Origin: Rhodococcus sp. ABRD24
GTDB taxonomy: Bacteria; Actinomycetota; Actinomycetes; Mycobacteriales; Mycobacteriaceae
Assembly: GCF_004328705.1 (NCBI RefSeq)
Contig: NZ_CP035319.1
Coordinates: 2,108,001-2,172,000 of the forward strand
DNA: 64,000 nt
Direction: 5' to 3'
A program made the translations under genes and the position numbers. This document shows, one piece after another, positions 1 to 12,800 of the stretch (position 1 is the first letter of the stretch; each line of letters begins with the position of its first letter). A model generated the notes under the pieces. The model was not told where the DNA came from. It saw only the letters and a program-made list of their open reading frames with translations, and made no database searches.

Positions 1-840
1 GCGGTGCGCGCCGACGCGATCTGGGACGCGATCGACCACCTCGGTATCACCAATCTGTGCGGCGCCCCGGCCGTGTGCACGACGATCGCCACTGCGCCAC
101 AGTCTCATCCGGTCGAGTCGCTGCGAATCACCACTGCGGGCGCGCCCCCGTCGCCGACCGTGATCGCACAGCTCGAGACGCTCGGCATCACGGTCGTGCA
201 CGTGTACGGGCTCACCGAGGTCTACGGGCCGTACACGATCTGCGAATACCAGGAGTCGTGGAACGAGCGCACCCCAGAGGAGCGCGCTGCGCTGATCTCC
301 CGGCAGGGCGTGGGCATGCTGCAGGCCGAGAACGCGCGCGTCGTCGACGACAACATGGCGGACGTCCCCGCGGACGGTCAGACCATGGGTGAGATCGTGT
401 TGCGCGGCAACAACGTGATGCTCGGCTACTACCGCGATCCGGAGGCCACCGCAGAGGCGTTCGCGGGCGGGTGGTTCCACACCGGCGATCTGGGCGTGAT
501 GCACGCGGACGGCTACATCCAGCTCAAGGACCGCGCGAAGGACATCATCATCTCCGGCGGCGAGAACATCTCGACCGTCGAAGTTGAGCAGGCGATCATC
601 TCGCACCCCGCAGTGCTCGACGTGGCCGTCGTCGGTGTGCCGCATGAGAAGTGGGGCGAACGGCCCAAGGCATTCGTCATCGTCAAGCCGGGACACTCGG
701 CCACCGCCGACGAGATCATCGCGCACACCCGCACACTGCTCGCGCGGTACAAGGTGCCAGAGGAGATCGTGTTCCCACTGGACTTGCCCCGTACCCCCAC
801 CGGGAAGGTCCTCAAATTCGAACTCCGGGCAATGCACTGA
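1..840 (+). CDS. acyl-CoA ligase (AMP-forming), 3' part only
   Basis: This is the C-terminal part (about 279 codons) of an adenylate-forming acyl-CoA synthetase of the FadD family; the 5' end lies outside the window. It would activate a carboxylic acid through an acyl-AMP to a CoA thioester. Visible family motifs are the YGLTE core, GWFHTGDLG, the hinge-region KDIIISGGENIS, and the C-terminal PRTPTGKVLK with the catalytic lysine. The last 120 residues form the mobile C-terminal lid. The gene is convergent with the large NRPS gene, with 28 bases between the stop codons, so co-transcription is excluded. It could still supply an acyl-CoA starter to the NRPS, but nothing in the sequence shows this. 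The substrate cannot be told from the fragment. Confidence 0.9.
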   Translation, partial: AVRADAIWDAIDHLGITNLCGAPAVCTTIATAPQSHPVESLRITTAGAPPSPTVIAQLETLGITVVHVYGLTEVYGPYTICEYQESWNERTPEERAALISRQGVGMLQAENARVVDDNMADVPADGQTMGEIVLRGNNVMLGYYRDPEATAEAFAGGWFHTGDLGVMHADGYIQLKDRAKDIIISGGENISTVEVEQAIISHPAVLDVAVVGVPHEKWGERPKAFVIVKPGHSATADEIIAHTRTLLARYKVPEEIVFPLDLPRTPTGKVLKFELRAMH

Positions 841-848
841 TGCGTAGC

Positions 849-870
849 AGCCGGACTCCGAATCCCGGCT
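849..870. terminator. short shared hairpin between convergent genes
   Basis: Arms AGCCGG and CCGGCT (6 bp) with a 10-base loop sit between the fadD stop and the NRPS stop; the NRPS stop codon overlaps the hairpin. It has no T-tract, so it is at best a weak bidirectional terminator. Confidence 0.35.
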
Positions 871-3800
871 AGCTCCGCCGCTGCAGATACGTGGACAGCG
901 CGGGCCCGATCACGGACAGCGATGACGGCTCGATCATGTCGTTGTGCCGACAGTCGACGCGATGCTCATCGATGGCCCCGGTGACGAACGGGCGCCACTC
1001 TTGCGACGACCGGTCGGTGCCACCGCCCTGTCCGCGCGCCGCCGGGAACACCAGCAGGTCCCCGGCGAACACTCCGGGCACGAAGCGGTGCACCAGCAAT
1101 CGTGAGTTCGCATAGCCGTCGTTGATTCGTTCCAGATGTGCGGCCGTGATCCCCCTGGTACCGAGGAAGTCGTTCAGCAGGCGAGCCGCCGATTCGTAGG
1201 TGAGATCCCGATCATCTTCGGATACAGCCACCTCCAGCCCCAGACCGCGAAGCAGATCAACGAGGTCGAGGCGTCCGAGCAGGGGATCCGAACCGTCGTC
1301 CGGGTAGCTGTCCATGACGGCCAGTGTCGACACGGAGTGTCCGCTGCTCTGCAACTCAACGGCCATGGCGTGTGCGAGGACGCCGCCGAGCGACCAGCCG
1401 AGCAGATCGTACGGCCCGTTCGGGGCGATCGACCGGATCTCGTCGACGTATCGGTGTGCGAGGTCCTCGAGCGATCCATATCCAGGGCCGCCACTGATCG
1501 TGGGCAGCTGCAGCCCGAACACTGGGCGATCAGGCGGAAGGTGGCGGACCAGGCCGGTGTACCCCCACGACAACCCGATGCCGGGGTGAACACAGAACAG
1601 CGGGCGCCCGGTTCCTTTGTTGCGCAGCGGGATCACAACTCTCAGAGCCTGGTCCACGTCACTTTCGGTGGCCGCAGCTCCGATCCGCCCAGCCAGCCCA
1701 GCCGGCGTCGGATGAAGGAACAGCGCCTGCAGCGGAATCTCCCGTCCCAGCCGCTCACGGAGTTCGGTCACCACCCGCGTCGCCAGCAGCGAGTTCCCAC
1801 CCAGGTCGAAGAAGCTGTCGTCCGCGCCGATTCGATCCAACCCCAGCGCCGCGGCGAACACGCTCGCCGCCGCCGATTCCAGCGGACCCGACGGCTCTCG
1901 GAACCGGCTACCGCCCGACATGAACTCGGGCATCGGCAACGCATTCCGGTCGAGCTTACCGGTCGGGGTGGACGGGATCCGTTCGAGTACCGTCACCGAT
2001 GCGGGAACCATGTGGCCCGGAAGTAGTTGTGCCACAGCGCGGCGCAGCTCGTCAGGATCGACGTTCTCATTCTCGGCGGACCGCACATACGAGCACAGCA
2101 GCGAGTTTCCCGCAGGTCCGGTGCGCGCGATCGTGACCGCGAAGGCGACACCCGGCTGCGCGGTGAGCACGGCGTCGATCTCCGCGGGTTCGATGCGGAA
2201 GCCTCGAACCTTGACCTGGAAGTCGCTGCGCCCGACGTACTCGAGCTCTCCATCGATTCGTCGACGAACCAAATCACCGGTGCGGTAGATCCTTTCGCCG
2301 GGATCACCGAAGGGATCGGCAACGAAGCGGCCCGCTGTGAGCCCGGGCTGGTGGTGATAGCCACGTGCCAGCGCCGACCCGGCGATGTACAGCTCGCCCA
2401 CCACCCCGTATGCCACCGGATGAAGGCGCGCATCGAGTACCAGTTCGGACACTCCGCGGATCGGTCCGCCGAGAGTGATCTGTGCACCCGGACTCATCGG
2501 GGCGCTGATGTTCGCCATGATCGTGGTTTCGGTGGGCCCGTATGCGTTGAGCATCGTCCGCCCCGGCGCCCACCGCACAACCAGTTCCGGCGGGCACGGT
2601 TCACCCGCGACGACGAGCGTCCGGAGTGAGTCGAGCCCGCCGGGGTCCACCGAAGCGAGCGTCGTCGGCGTGACGAATCCATGTGATACTTTCTCGGATT
2701 CGAGGAAATCAGCCAGTTCAGCACCACCGTAGACGTGCGGCGGAACGATCACCATCGTCGCTCCGGCACTGAGCGCCATCACTGTCTCGAACACCGATGC
2801 ATCGAAGCTCGGCGACGCGAAATGCAGGGTACGGGCGGCCGCCGTCACGCCCAGGTGTGTGCGCTCCTCGGTTGCGAGATTCGCCAGACCGCGATGGGTG
2901 AGGACGACGCCCTTCGGGATGCCGGTGGATCCCGACGTGTAGATCAGGTACGCGGGATGATCGACGTGCACCTGGTTGAGCCGCTCCGCGTCGGTGATCT
3001 CCGTCTCCGACATCACCGCAACCACCGCCGGGGTGTCGGGGTCGTCAAGCACCACCCAGTCGACGTTGTCCGGCAACAGATTCCGCTGACTGTCTACTGT
3101 CAAACCCAGCACGGCACCGGAATCGCCGATCATGCGCTCGATCCGCCCGGCCGGATAGCCCGGATCGATCGGCACGAATGCCGCACCGGTCTTCGCGACC
3201 GCCCACAGTGCGAGCACCGATTCGAGTGATCGCGACAGTGCGAGCGCCACATAGCGCTCGGGGCCCGCGCCTCGACCGATCAGCATGCGCGCCAGCCGGT
3301 TCGACCGCCGATCGAGCTCGCCATACGACATGTAAGCACCGTCGCAGACGACCGCGATCGCATCCGATTCTCGGGCCGCCCGAGCGAGCAGCTCCGGCAG
3401 TATCAGCAAGGGCGCGTCCGGACCACCGCGGGCCGGCGCGAGGCCGCGAAGCTCGGCATCGCCCAGGATCGCGATGTCACCAACCGCGCCGTGCGGTTCC
3501 GCGAGCGCGGACTCCAGGACCCGGACGAAGCGTTCGGCGAACCCGCGCACTGTGGCGGCGTCGAACAGGTCCGTCGCATACTCGATGCTCCCGGCGATGC
3601 CGGCCGGGTCACCGGCAGCGTCGAACCGCCCGGCGAGCACGAACTCGAGATCCTCCTTGACCACACCGGACTGAGGGGAGAGCCCCTCTACCGTCAGCCC
3701 CGGAAGGTCGAGACGGACGGGTACGTCGTTCTGGAACTCCAACGCCACCTGGAAGATCGGGGAGTACGCAGTCGATCGCGGCGGATCGAGGGCCTCCACC

Positions 3801-6800
3801 ACGCGTTCGAACGGGACGTCGGCCTGCGCGAACGCCCCGAGGTCGACATCACGCACCGTTGCCAGCAGTTCCGCGAACGACCGTCCCGCATCGACGCGGG
3901 TGCGCAGCGCGAGGGTGCCGACAAGCATCCCCACCAGATCGTCCAGGGCCGGTTCGCCACGGCCCGCGATCGGGGTGCCGATCACGATGTCGTCGGTGTC
4001 ACCGAGACGACTCAGGAGTACCGCGAGTGCGGCATGCACCGTCATGAACACACTCGTGCCGTGACGCCGCGCGAACTCCTCGATCCTGCGATGTAGCTGT
4101 GGCTCGATGTCGAATCGCGTTCGGGCGCCGCGGAACGACTGCTGGAGCGGCCGGGGTCGATCCAGCGGTAGACCCAGCAGATCCGGCGCCCCCGCGAGCG
4201 TCGACGTCCAATAGTCCAGTTGCCGCGCCGCGAGCGACCCAGGATCGTCGGCTTCACCCAGCAGCCTCCGCTGCCACAGGGTGTAGTCGGCGTACTGCAC
4301 GGCGAGCGGCGACCACACCGGGGCACCACCCGTCGCGCGCGCCGCATAGGCGCGGACCAGGTCCCGGGACAACGGTCCGGTGGAGAATCCGTCGACCGCG
4401 ATGTGGTGCGCCACCAGAACCAGGATGTGCTGGTCGTCACCGACGGCGAACAGTGCACCCCGCATCGGCACCCGGGCGGTGACGTCGAAACCGGCAGATA
4501 CCTCGGCCCGGATCCGCCGGGCCAACTCGCGTTCGTCCGCGACCCGAACCGGACGCAGGACTGGAATCGCCTCGGCCACCGGAAGCACCTGCTGCACCGG
4601 GCCGTCGCGGCCGATCGGGTAGACCGTCCGCAACGCCTCGTGCCTATCCACGACGTCCGCCAAGGCCGCACTGAGCGCTGTAGTGTCGAGCGCTCCCGAC
4701 AGGCGCACCACCAGTGGCACGTTGTAGGCAGGCGAAGCCGGATCGAACTGGTTGATGAACCACATCCGCTGCTGTGCCGGCGACAGCGGAATCTCGTCCG
4801 GCCTAGTGACGGCCTCGAGGACAGGTCGCCCGGACGCACCCGCGCCCTCGTGCTCGATGCGCTCCGCGAGTGCCGCCGGGGTAGGAGCCTCGAAGAGCGC
4901 GCGTACCCCCAGATCGATTCCGAGGGTCCCGCCGAGCCGCGCCACCACGCGGGTCGCGGACAGCGAGTTGCCGCCGAGTTCGAAGAAATCATCACCGATA
5001 CCGACACGGCCGACATCGAGGACGGCTGCAAACACCTCGGTGACGGCCTCCTCTACCGGATTGGTGGGAGGCCTGAACACGGTTGCTGTGGAGCTGAACT
5101 CAGGATCGGGTAACGATCGACGATCGAGCTTCCCGGTGGGCGTCAGCGGAATCTCGTCGAGGACGACGATAGAAGCCGGCACCATGTACTCGGGGAGCTG
5201 CGCGGACAGCCGCGCCCGGAGTTCGTCGACGGCGACATCCCGGCCGTCGAAGACCGACACATACGATACGAGCACGGTGTCACCGCCCGGCCCCGAGCGG
5301 CCGAGGGTCGCAGCGAACCGCACGTCGGGATGTCCCGCGAGCACCGAGTCGATCTCGCCGAGTTCGATCCGGAATCCTCGGATCTTTACCTGAAAGTCAC
5401 TGCGGCCACGGTATTCGAGCTTGCCATCGACGGTCCACACTCCGACGTCACCGGTACGGTACATCCGCCCGCCGGGCTCGCCGAACGGGTCTGCCACGAA
5501 CCGTCCCGCTGTGGTACCGGCACGACGATGGTAACCGCGGGCCAGACCGGGCCCGGCGATGTAGATCTCTCCCTCGACACCTGCCGGCACCGGCTGCAAC
5601 CGTCCGTCGAGCACCACCTCGGCGACGCCGCGGATCGGACCGCCCAACGATATGGGGACGATCCCGGGGACGCACTCCTCCATGTTGACAACGATCGTGG
5701 TCTCCGTCGGCCCGTACACGTTGACGATGCGTTGCTGCGGCATCCAGTCCGCGGCGAGTTCGGGCGGCCAGGCCTCACCACCGACCATCACGCACTCGAG
5801 ATCGTCGAGCCCGGTGGGGTCGAGTGAGGCGAGCGCCGCCGGGGTGATGAAGGCGTGGGTGACGCGCTGTTTCTCGAGCACCGCAGCCAGTTCCGTGCCG
5901 CCGTAAACGGTACGCGGGACGATCACCATGGTCGCGGCCGACGCGAAGCACAGCAGGTACTCGAGCAGCGAGACATCGAAGCTGGGAGACGAAAAGTGCA
6001 GTGTCCGTGCGTCCTCGGTCACTGCGCACCGCTCCCGCTGCTCATCCGCATAGTTCGCCAGGCCCCGATGCGTCAGGGTCACGGCCTTCGGCCGGCCGGT
6101 GGAGCCGGATGTGTAGATCAGGTATGCCGGGTTGTCGATCCGCAGGGGAGCCGTCCTCTCGGAGTCTGTCACCGGCGCTGCCGATCGGGAGGCGCAGTCC
6201 GCAGCGAAACCGGGATCGTCGAGAGTTAGCCATGCCAGCCCATCGGACAACCGGGCGCGGTGCGCCGCCACCGTCAGCCCCACCGTGGCGCCCGAATCGG
6301 CAAGCATGTTCTCGATGCGCTCAGCGGGATAGTCGGGGTCCACCGGAACGAACGCGGCACCGGTCCGGGCCACGGCCCACATCGCCAGCACCGAATCCAC
6401 TGATCGGGGAATCCCCAATGCCACATAGGTTTCCGGACCTGCTCCGTGGTCGATGAGCACTCGCGCCAGCCGGTTCGACCGGGCATCGAGTTCCGTGTAG
6501 GTGAGTTCCCGTCCGCCGTTGACCAGCGCCACCGCTTCCGGGGCATGTGCGGCGGCCGCGGCAAGAATCTCCGGAAGGGTGCGGCTGGGGCCGCGCGGGC
6601 CGCCCCGTACCGGCGCCAGCGCCCGGCGCTCATCGGCGGTCAGCAGCTCCAGCTGGGCCAGAGGCCGCCCCGGATCCTCTCCGATCGCACTCAGCACGCG
6701 CAGCAGGCGGCGAGCGGCGGCATTCACCGTATCCATACCGAGGAGATCCGGGCGATACTTCATCGTCAGGTGCAGACGGCCGGACGCGGACACGACTACG

Positions 6801-9800
6801 CTCAGCGGGTAGTGGGCGGAATCCCGGACGTCGATGCCCGTCAATCGCATTCCGGCCACATCGGTGTCCGCCGACAGCTCGCCTGGTACTGGGTAAGACT
6901 CGAACACGGTGAGCGTGTCGAAACCCGCACCCGAACCCGCCGCGCGCTGGATATCGGACAGACCGACGTAGTGGTAGTCGAGCAGCGACGCCTGCTCCGC
7001 CTGCACCCGGTCGAGCAGTGCCCCCAGGGTTTCCGCAGGATCGAGCCGGATCCGGACCGGCACCGTGTTGATGAACAGCCCGATCATGGTCTCGATACCC
7101 GGGACATGCGGCGGCCGCCCGGACACCGTGGCACCGAACACGACATCGCTCCGGCCGGTGAGGAGACCGAGGACGATCGCCCAAGCGGCCTCGACGACGG
7201 TGTTGAGCGTCAGGCCACGTTCGTGTGCAAGGTCTCGCAGCCGTGCCGTCGCTATGGCGTCGAGGTCGTACGGCACGTCGCGCGCCGGGGTGGACTGCGC
7301 CACCACGGCGGACCGGTCGCGGACCAGCAACGTGGGCTCGTCCAGCCCACCGAGGACGCCGGTCCATGTGCGTAGCGCCAGCGACTGATCCTGCGCGGCA
7401 AGCCATTCGAGATACGCCCGGTAGGGATGTACTCGAGGCAGGACGGCGGCGTCACCGTCGGCAGCGTAGAGCGCGATGAGTTCTCCGAGCAACAGCGGTG
7501 TCGACCATCCGTCGAACAGAATGTGGTGGTTGGTCAGGACGAGCCGGCTTCCGCCACCCGGCAGATGTATCAGGTGAATTCGCAGCAGCGGCGCAGATGC
7601 CATGTCGAACGGCAGGGCGCGATCCTCAGCCAGGATCTCGCCGATACGCTCCGACGCAGCCACCTCGCTGGACGCGCGCAGATCCGTTTCCGTCCACGGC
7701 GCGGTCACCTGGTCCTGCACGATCGCCGCGGCCTCACCGTCCGGTGCGCGGACGAAGGCGGTACGCAGATTCGCGTACCGCTCGAGCACGGCTCGAATCG
7801 CACGACGCAGACGCGAGGAGTCCACATCGCCATCGAGGGCCAGGATCTGCTGCACCAGGTACGCATCCATCGATGTATCGGCGAGTTCCGCGTGAAAGAG
7901 CATGCCGCGCTGCATCGGCGACAGCGGCCACACATCGGACAGGGTCGGGAACCGGTCCTCGAAGTTGTCCACTGCGTCCTGATTCAGCCGCACCAGATCC
8001 AGATCCGACGGCGTCCGTCCACCCGACCCCGGTGTATTCGCGTGCGCCACCAGCGACTCGGCGGCTCGAATCCACCACTTCGCCAATCGTTCCGCCTCCG
8101 CGGCGTCCAGCACACCGCGTGGGAAGGCCCACGTCGCCTTGATCCGGGCACCGTCGGGGCCCGGCACGGCCACGGCATTGACGTCGATCGCGAAGGCCAC
8201 CGGCATGTCCACCGCAACCGCGTCGTGCAGGCCGGATTCGACGACCGGGAGCCAGCTTTCGTCGCCATGCGGGTAGGAGCCGCCGTCGAAGCGGCCGAGA
8301 TAGTTGAAGCTGATCTCCGGCTCTCGGAGCTCACGCAACTCCGCCGCTGTCTCTTCGTGGAGATAGCGGAGCAGTCCGTAGCCGATGCCATGGTCGGGCA
8401 CCCGCCGTAGCTGCTCCTTGACCGTTTTCAGGGCGACACCGACGGCGTCCCCGCCGCCGAGTGCGGCGTCGATGTCGATGCCGGACAGGTCGAACCGCAC
8501 CGGGTGGATCGACGTGAACCACCCCACGGTTCGGGACAGGTCGGCCCCTGGAACCACGTGCGCCTGCCGCCCGTGTCCTTCGAGGGCAACCGTGACGTTC
8601 CGAGTGTCGACACCGCGGTCGCGGCGCCAGCGCGCCAACGCGATCGCCAGTGCGGCGAGCAGTCCGTCCTCGACGGATCCATGGAACATCCGCGGCACTG
8701 TCGTCGTCAGGCCCCGAGTCACCCATGGCGGCAGTTCCACCTCGATGCGTTCGAGTGTTCCGGTGACATCCACCGACGGATCGATCTCGCGGACAGCGCG
8801 TTCCGCGGGGTCATCCTGAAGCATCGAGCGCCACAGATCCAGCTCGCCGGCACGGGCGGCTGCGATCTGAGCGAGAGCGTCCGCCCATGTGCGCATCGAC
8901 GTCCGGACCGGCGGCAGGTCCACATCGAGGCCGGCTTCGGCCCGGGCATATGCGACCGCGAGATCGGGGATCAGAATCCGCCACGACACTCCGTCGACAA
9001 CAACGTGGTGCGCAACCACGAGTATCCGGCCAGCGTCGGTCCCGGCGAAGTGCACCAGCTGGATCATGATGCCGGACTCCGGATCCAGCCTGTCGGCCGC
9101 GGCCTCGAGTTCGCTGTGGGCGGCCGCGGCGAAGCCTGCTCCCGTCACGGTTTCGGCCGGGACTGTCCGTACCAGGGCCTCGTCCGCCACCGCACCAGGC
9201 GGTCGAATCTCGAGCCGCCATCCGGAGCGCGCACGAACGTCCGGTCGTAACTGCGACCGCAGCATGTCGTGTCGGTCCAGCACCGCGGCCACAGCCTGCA
9301 CGAGGGCCCGGTGGTCGATCTCGGCCGGCACCGAAAGCAGGACCGACTGCGAGTAGCGGCGGAAGTCGCTACCGCGCTGCGCCCTTGAACGCTCGAGCAT
9401 CCAGTGAACGATCGGGGTGAGCACAACATCGCCGACGCCACCGCCCGGCAGTTCCGGCAGCACCTCGACGCGCTCGGGATCGGAGAGGTCGGCAATCTCC
9501 GCAAGCCCCGCGACGGTGCTGCGCTCGAACACATCGCGCGGTGTGAAGATCACGCCCGCACTCCTCGCCCGCGACACCAACTGAATCGACATGATCGAGT
9601 CGCCACCGAGAGCGAAGAAGGAGTCGTCGACACCCACCGCCGGAGCGCCGAGGATCTCCGCGAACAGCTCGACGAGAATGCTCTCGGTGCCAGATGTCGG
9701 CTTCCGCCCCTCTGCTGTGCCGAGCCGCGGTGCGGGAAGAGCCGCCCGGTCCAGTTTGCCGTTCGCGGTGACCGGGAACTCCGCGAGCACCGTCGTCACC

Positions 9801-12800
9801 GACGGCACCATGTATGCGGGCAGACGACGGCCAACGGCTTCGGTGACCGCCACCGGATCCAGGGACGTACCGGAATCCGGAACCACGTAGGCGAGCAGAC
9901 GCGCACCAACGTCACCCGCGCCTCGATGTGCCAGCACCACCGCCGACGCAACTCCGGGGACAGCGGCGAGTGCGGACTCGACCTCACCCGGCTCCACCCG
10001 GAATCCGCGGATCTGCACCTGAAAATCACTGCGTCCCAAATACTCGAGCGTGCCGCGCGAGGTCCATCGCGCCCGATCCCCGGTCCGGTACATCCGGCCC
10101 GCCGCCGCGAACGGGTCGGCCACGAAGCGCTCCGAGGTCAATCCAGGGCGTGCCCGGTAGCCTCGCGCTACCTGCGGGCCCGCGACGTACAGTTTCCCGG
10201 CCACGCCGATCGGTGCGGGATGCAGTCGGTCGTCGAGGACCCGGACCCGAACCCCCGGCAGCCCCCTGCCGATCGATGAACCGATGGTTCGCGCCCCGTG
10301 AACCGTCGTGGCGTCGATCCTCTGCCACGTCACGTGCACACAGGTCTCCGTGATACCGAACATGTTCACCAGGGCCGGGGCGGCATCGCCATGCCGGTCC
10401 ACCCATTCGGCGAGTCTGGTGACATCGAGAGCCTCACCCCCGAAGACCACCCACCGAAGGGCCATGGCAGCAGCGTCGGCACCGTCACGGGGGTAGGCAT
10501 GTGAGTCGGCGTCGGCTCGCGCGAACTGGTAGAACGCCGACGGCGTCTGACTCAGCATCGTCACCGACTCGTCTACCAGCAGGCGGCGCAGATCGTCCGG
10601 CGAACGCGCGGTGTCATGATCTACGATCACCAACCGGCCGCCGAAGCCCAAGGCTCCCCACATCTCCCATACCGCGAAGTCGAACGCGAACGAATGGAAC
10701 ATCGTCCACACATCGGCGGCCCCGAAGCCGAGGACGGCGTGGGCTCCGGTCAGCAACGTCACCGCGTTCCGGTGTGTCACCGCGACGCCCTTCGGCCTCC
10801 CTGTCGACCCTGACGTGTAGATGACGTAGGCAACCGAATCCGGGTGCAGCGGACCGATCCGGTCGGCCTCGGTCACCGCTGCTGCATCGCATCCGGCCAG
10901 TTGCTCCTGGATCTCGGCATCGTCGATGCGCACGATGGGTACGTCGAGATCGACAATATCCCTCGGGACGCCGGTATCGACCAGCGCGCATGCCGGAGAC
11001 GCATCGCCGAGTACGAACCCGATCCGGTCCGCCGGGTACGCCGGATCCACCGGCAGGTAGGCCGCGCCCGAACGGGTGACCCCGATGAGCGTGGCCACCA
11101 GATCCACCGAGCGTCGCATCATCACGGCCACCACGGACTCCGGCCCGATGCCCCGACCGATCAGCCACCGCGCCAACCGGTTCGACCTCGCGTCGAGCGC
11201 ACGGTACGTCATCCGCTCGCCACCATCGGTGATCGCGACGGCGTCCGGGTCAGTGGCCAGCGCAGCGTTGAACAGTTCGGTCAACGTCGCGTGCGCCGGC
11301 TCCGGCAGGTCATGACCGGAGGCGAGCTCGGCCACCTCCGCACAGCGCGTCCCCGTTACTGCGATGTCCCCGACCGGGACCGCAGGATCGGCCGCGACTG
11401 CCGCCAGGACCCGAGCGAACATGTCCGCCAGTCTCCTGGCGGTCGATTCGTCGAACACATCCGATGCGAACAGTACCTCTCCCGACAGCCCTGCCGGGAA
11501 GCCGGATTCGTCGAAACACTCCGCGATCCCGAACTGGAGATCGAACTTCACCTCGGCTATCTCGACATCGAGTACCTCGGCCGTCAGACCCGGCAGTTCG
11601 ACGCGGGGACGGTCGACGTTGCGGAACTCCAGCATCACCTGGAACAGGGGCGCATACGACGTCGACCGAGCCGCCGCGAACCTCTCGACGAGCTGCTCGA
11701 ACGGAACATCGGCGTGCGCGAACGACTCCACGTCGGCGTTCCGTGTCGCAGCGAGCACCGAGTCGAACGAGGCCGCGGGATCGACCGCGGTTCGCAGCAC
11801 CAGGGTGCCGACGAACATGCCGACCACGTCGTCCAGTTCTTCCTCACCGCGGCCGGCCACCGGGGTGCCGACCACGATGTCACGGCCCGCGCCGACGCGG
11901 GACAGCAGAGTCGCCAGTGCAGCGTGCACCACCATGAAGATCGTCGAATCGTGCCGGCGGGCGAGATCGATGAGCCTGGAGTGAGTGGCCGACTCCACTG
12001 AGAAGCGCACCCGCCCACCGTGAGTCGATCGCCGGACCGCACGCGGACGGTCCAGCGGCAACTGCATCACCGGCGGCGCATCGGACAAGCGAGCCTCCCA
12101 CCACGCCAGCTCCCGGGACACCCGCGAATCGGGGTCGTCCCGCGAGCCCATCGTCCGGTGCTGCCACACGGCGAAGTCGGCGTACTGGACGGGCAGCGGC
12201 GGCCAGTACGGTGCGGCGCCGCCGAGCCGGGCCGAGTACGCGCACGCCACATCGCGAGCCAACGGGCCGATCGAAAAGCCGTCGGCGACTATGTGGTGCG
12301 CGGCCAGCACCAGCACGTGATCGTCCGACGCTATCCGCAGCAGCCGAATCAGCAACGGAACCTCTTGCGCCACATCGAACCCGGAGTGAACGATCTCGTC
12401 CACGCGGTCGCGCAGACGATCGCTCGCGATCGGCTCGGGGAACAGGTCCCCGACCACCTCCGACGCGGGCATCGTCGTCTGGAATGGGCCATCAGGGGAC
12501 GCCGGAAACACCGTACGCAACGATTCCTGACGCTCGACCACGTCGACCAGCGCGCAGCGCAGTGCCGTTTCGTTCAGGCTCCCAATGAGCCGTAGCACCA
12601 TCGGAATGTTGTATGCGGCCGACGCCGAATCGAACTGGTTGACGAACCACATGCGTTCCTGCGCCGGCGACAACGGGATGCGGTCCGGCCGGACGACCGC
12701 GCGCAACCCGGTATCGGACGAGGATCCGACGGCCGTGCACCGGGGCGCCAATGCGGCCGGGGTGCCGCACTCGAACAGATCGCGGACGCCGATCCCGCTG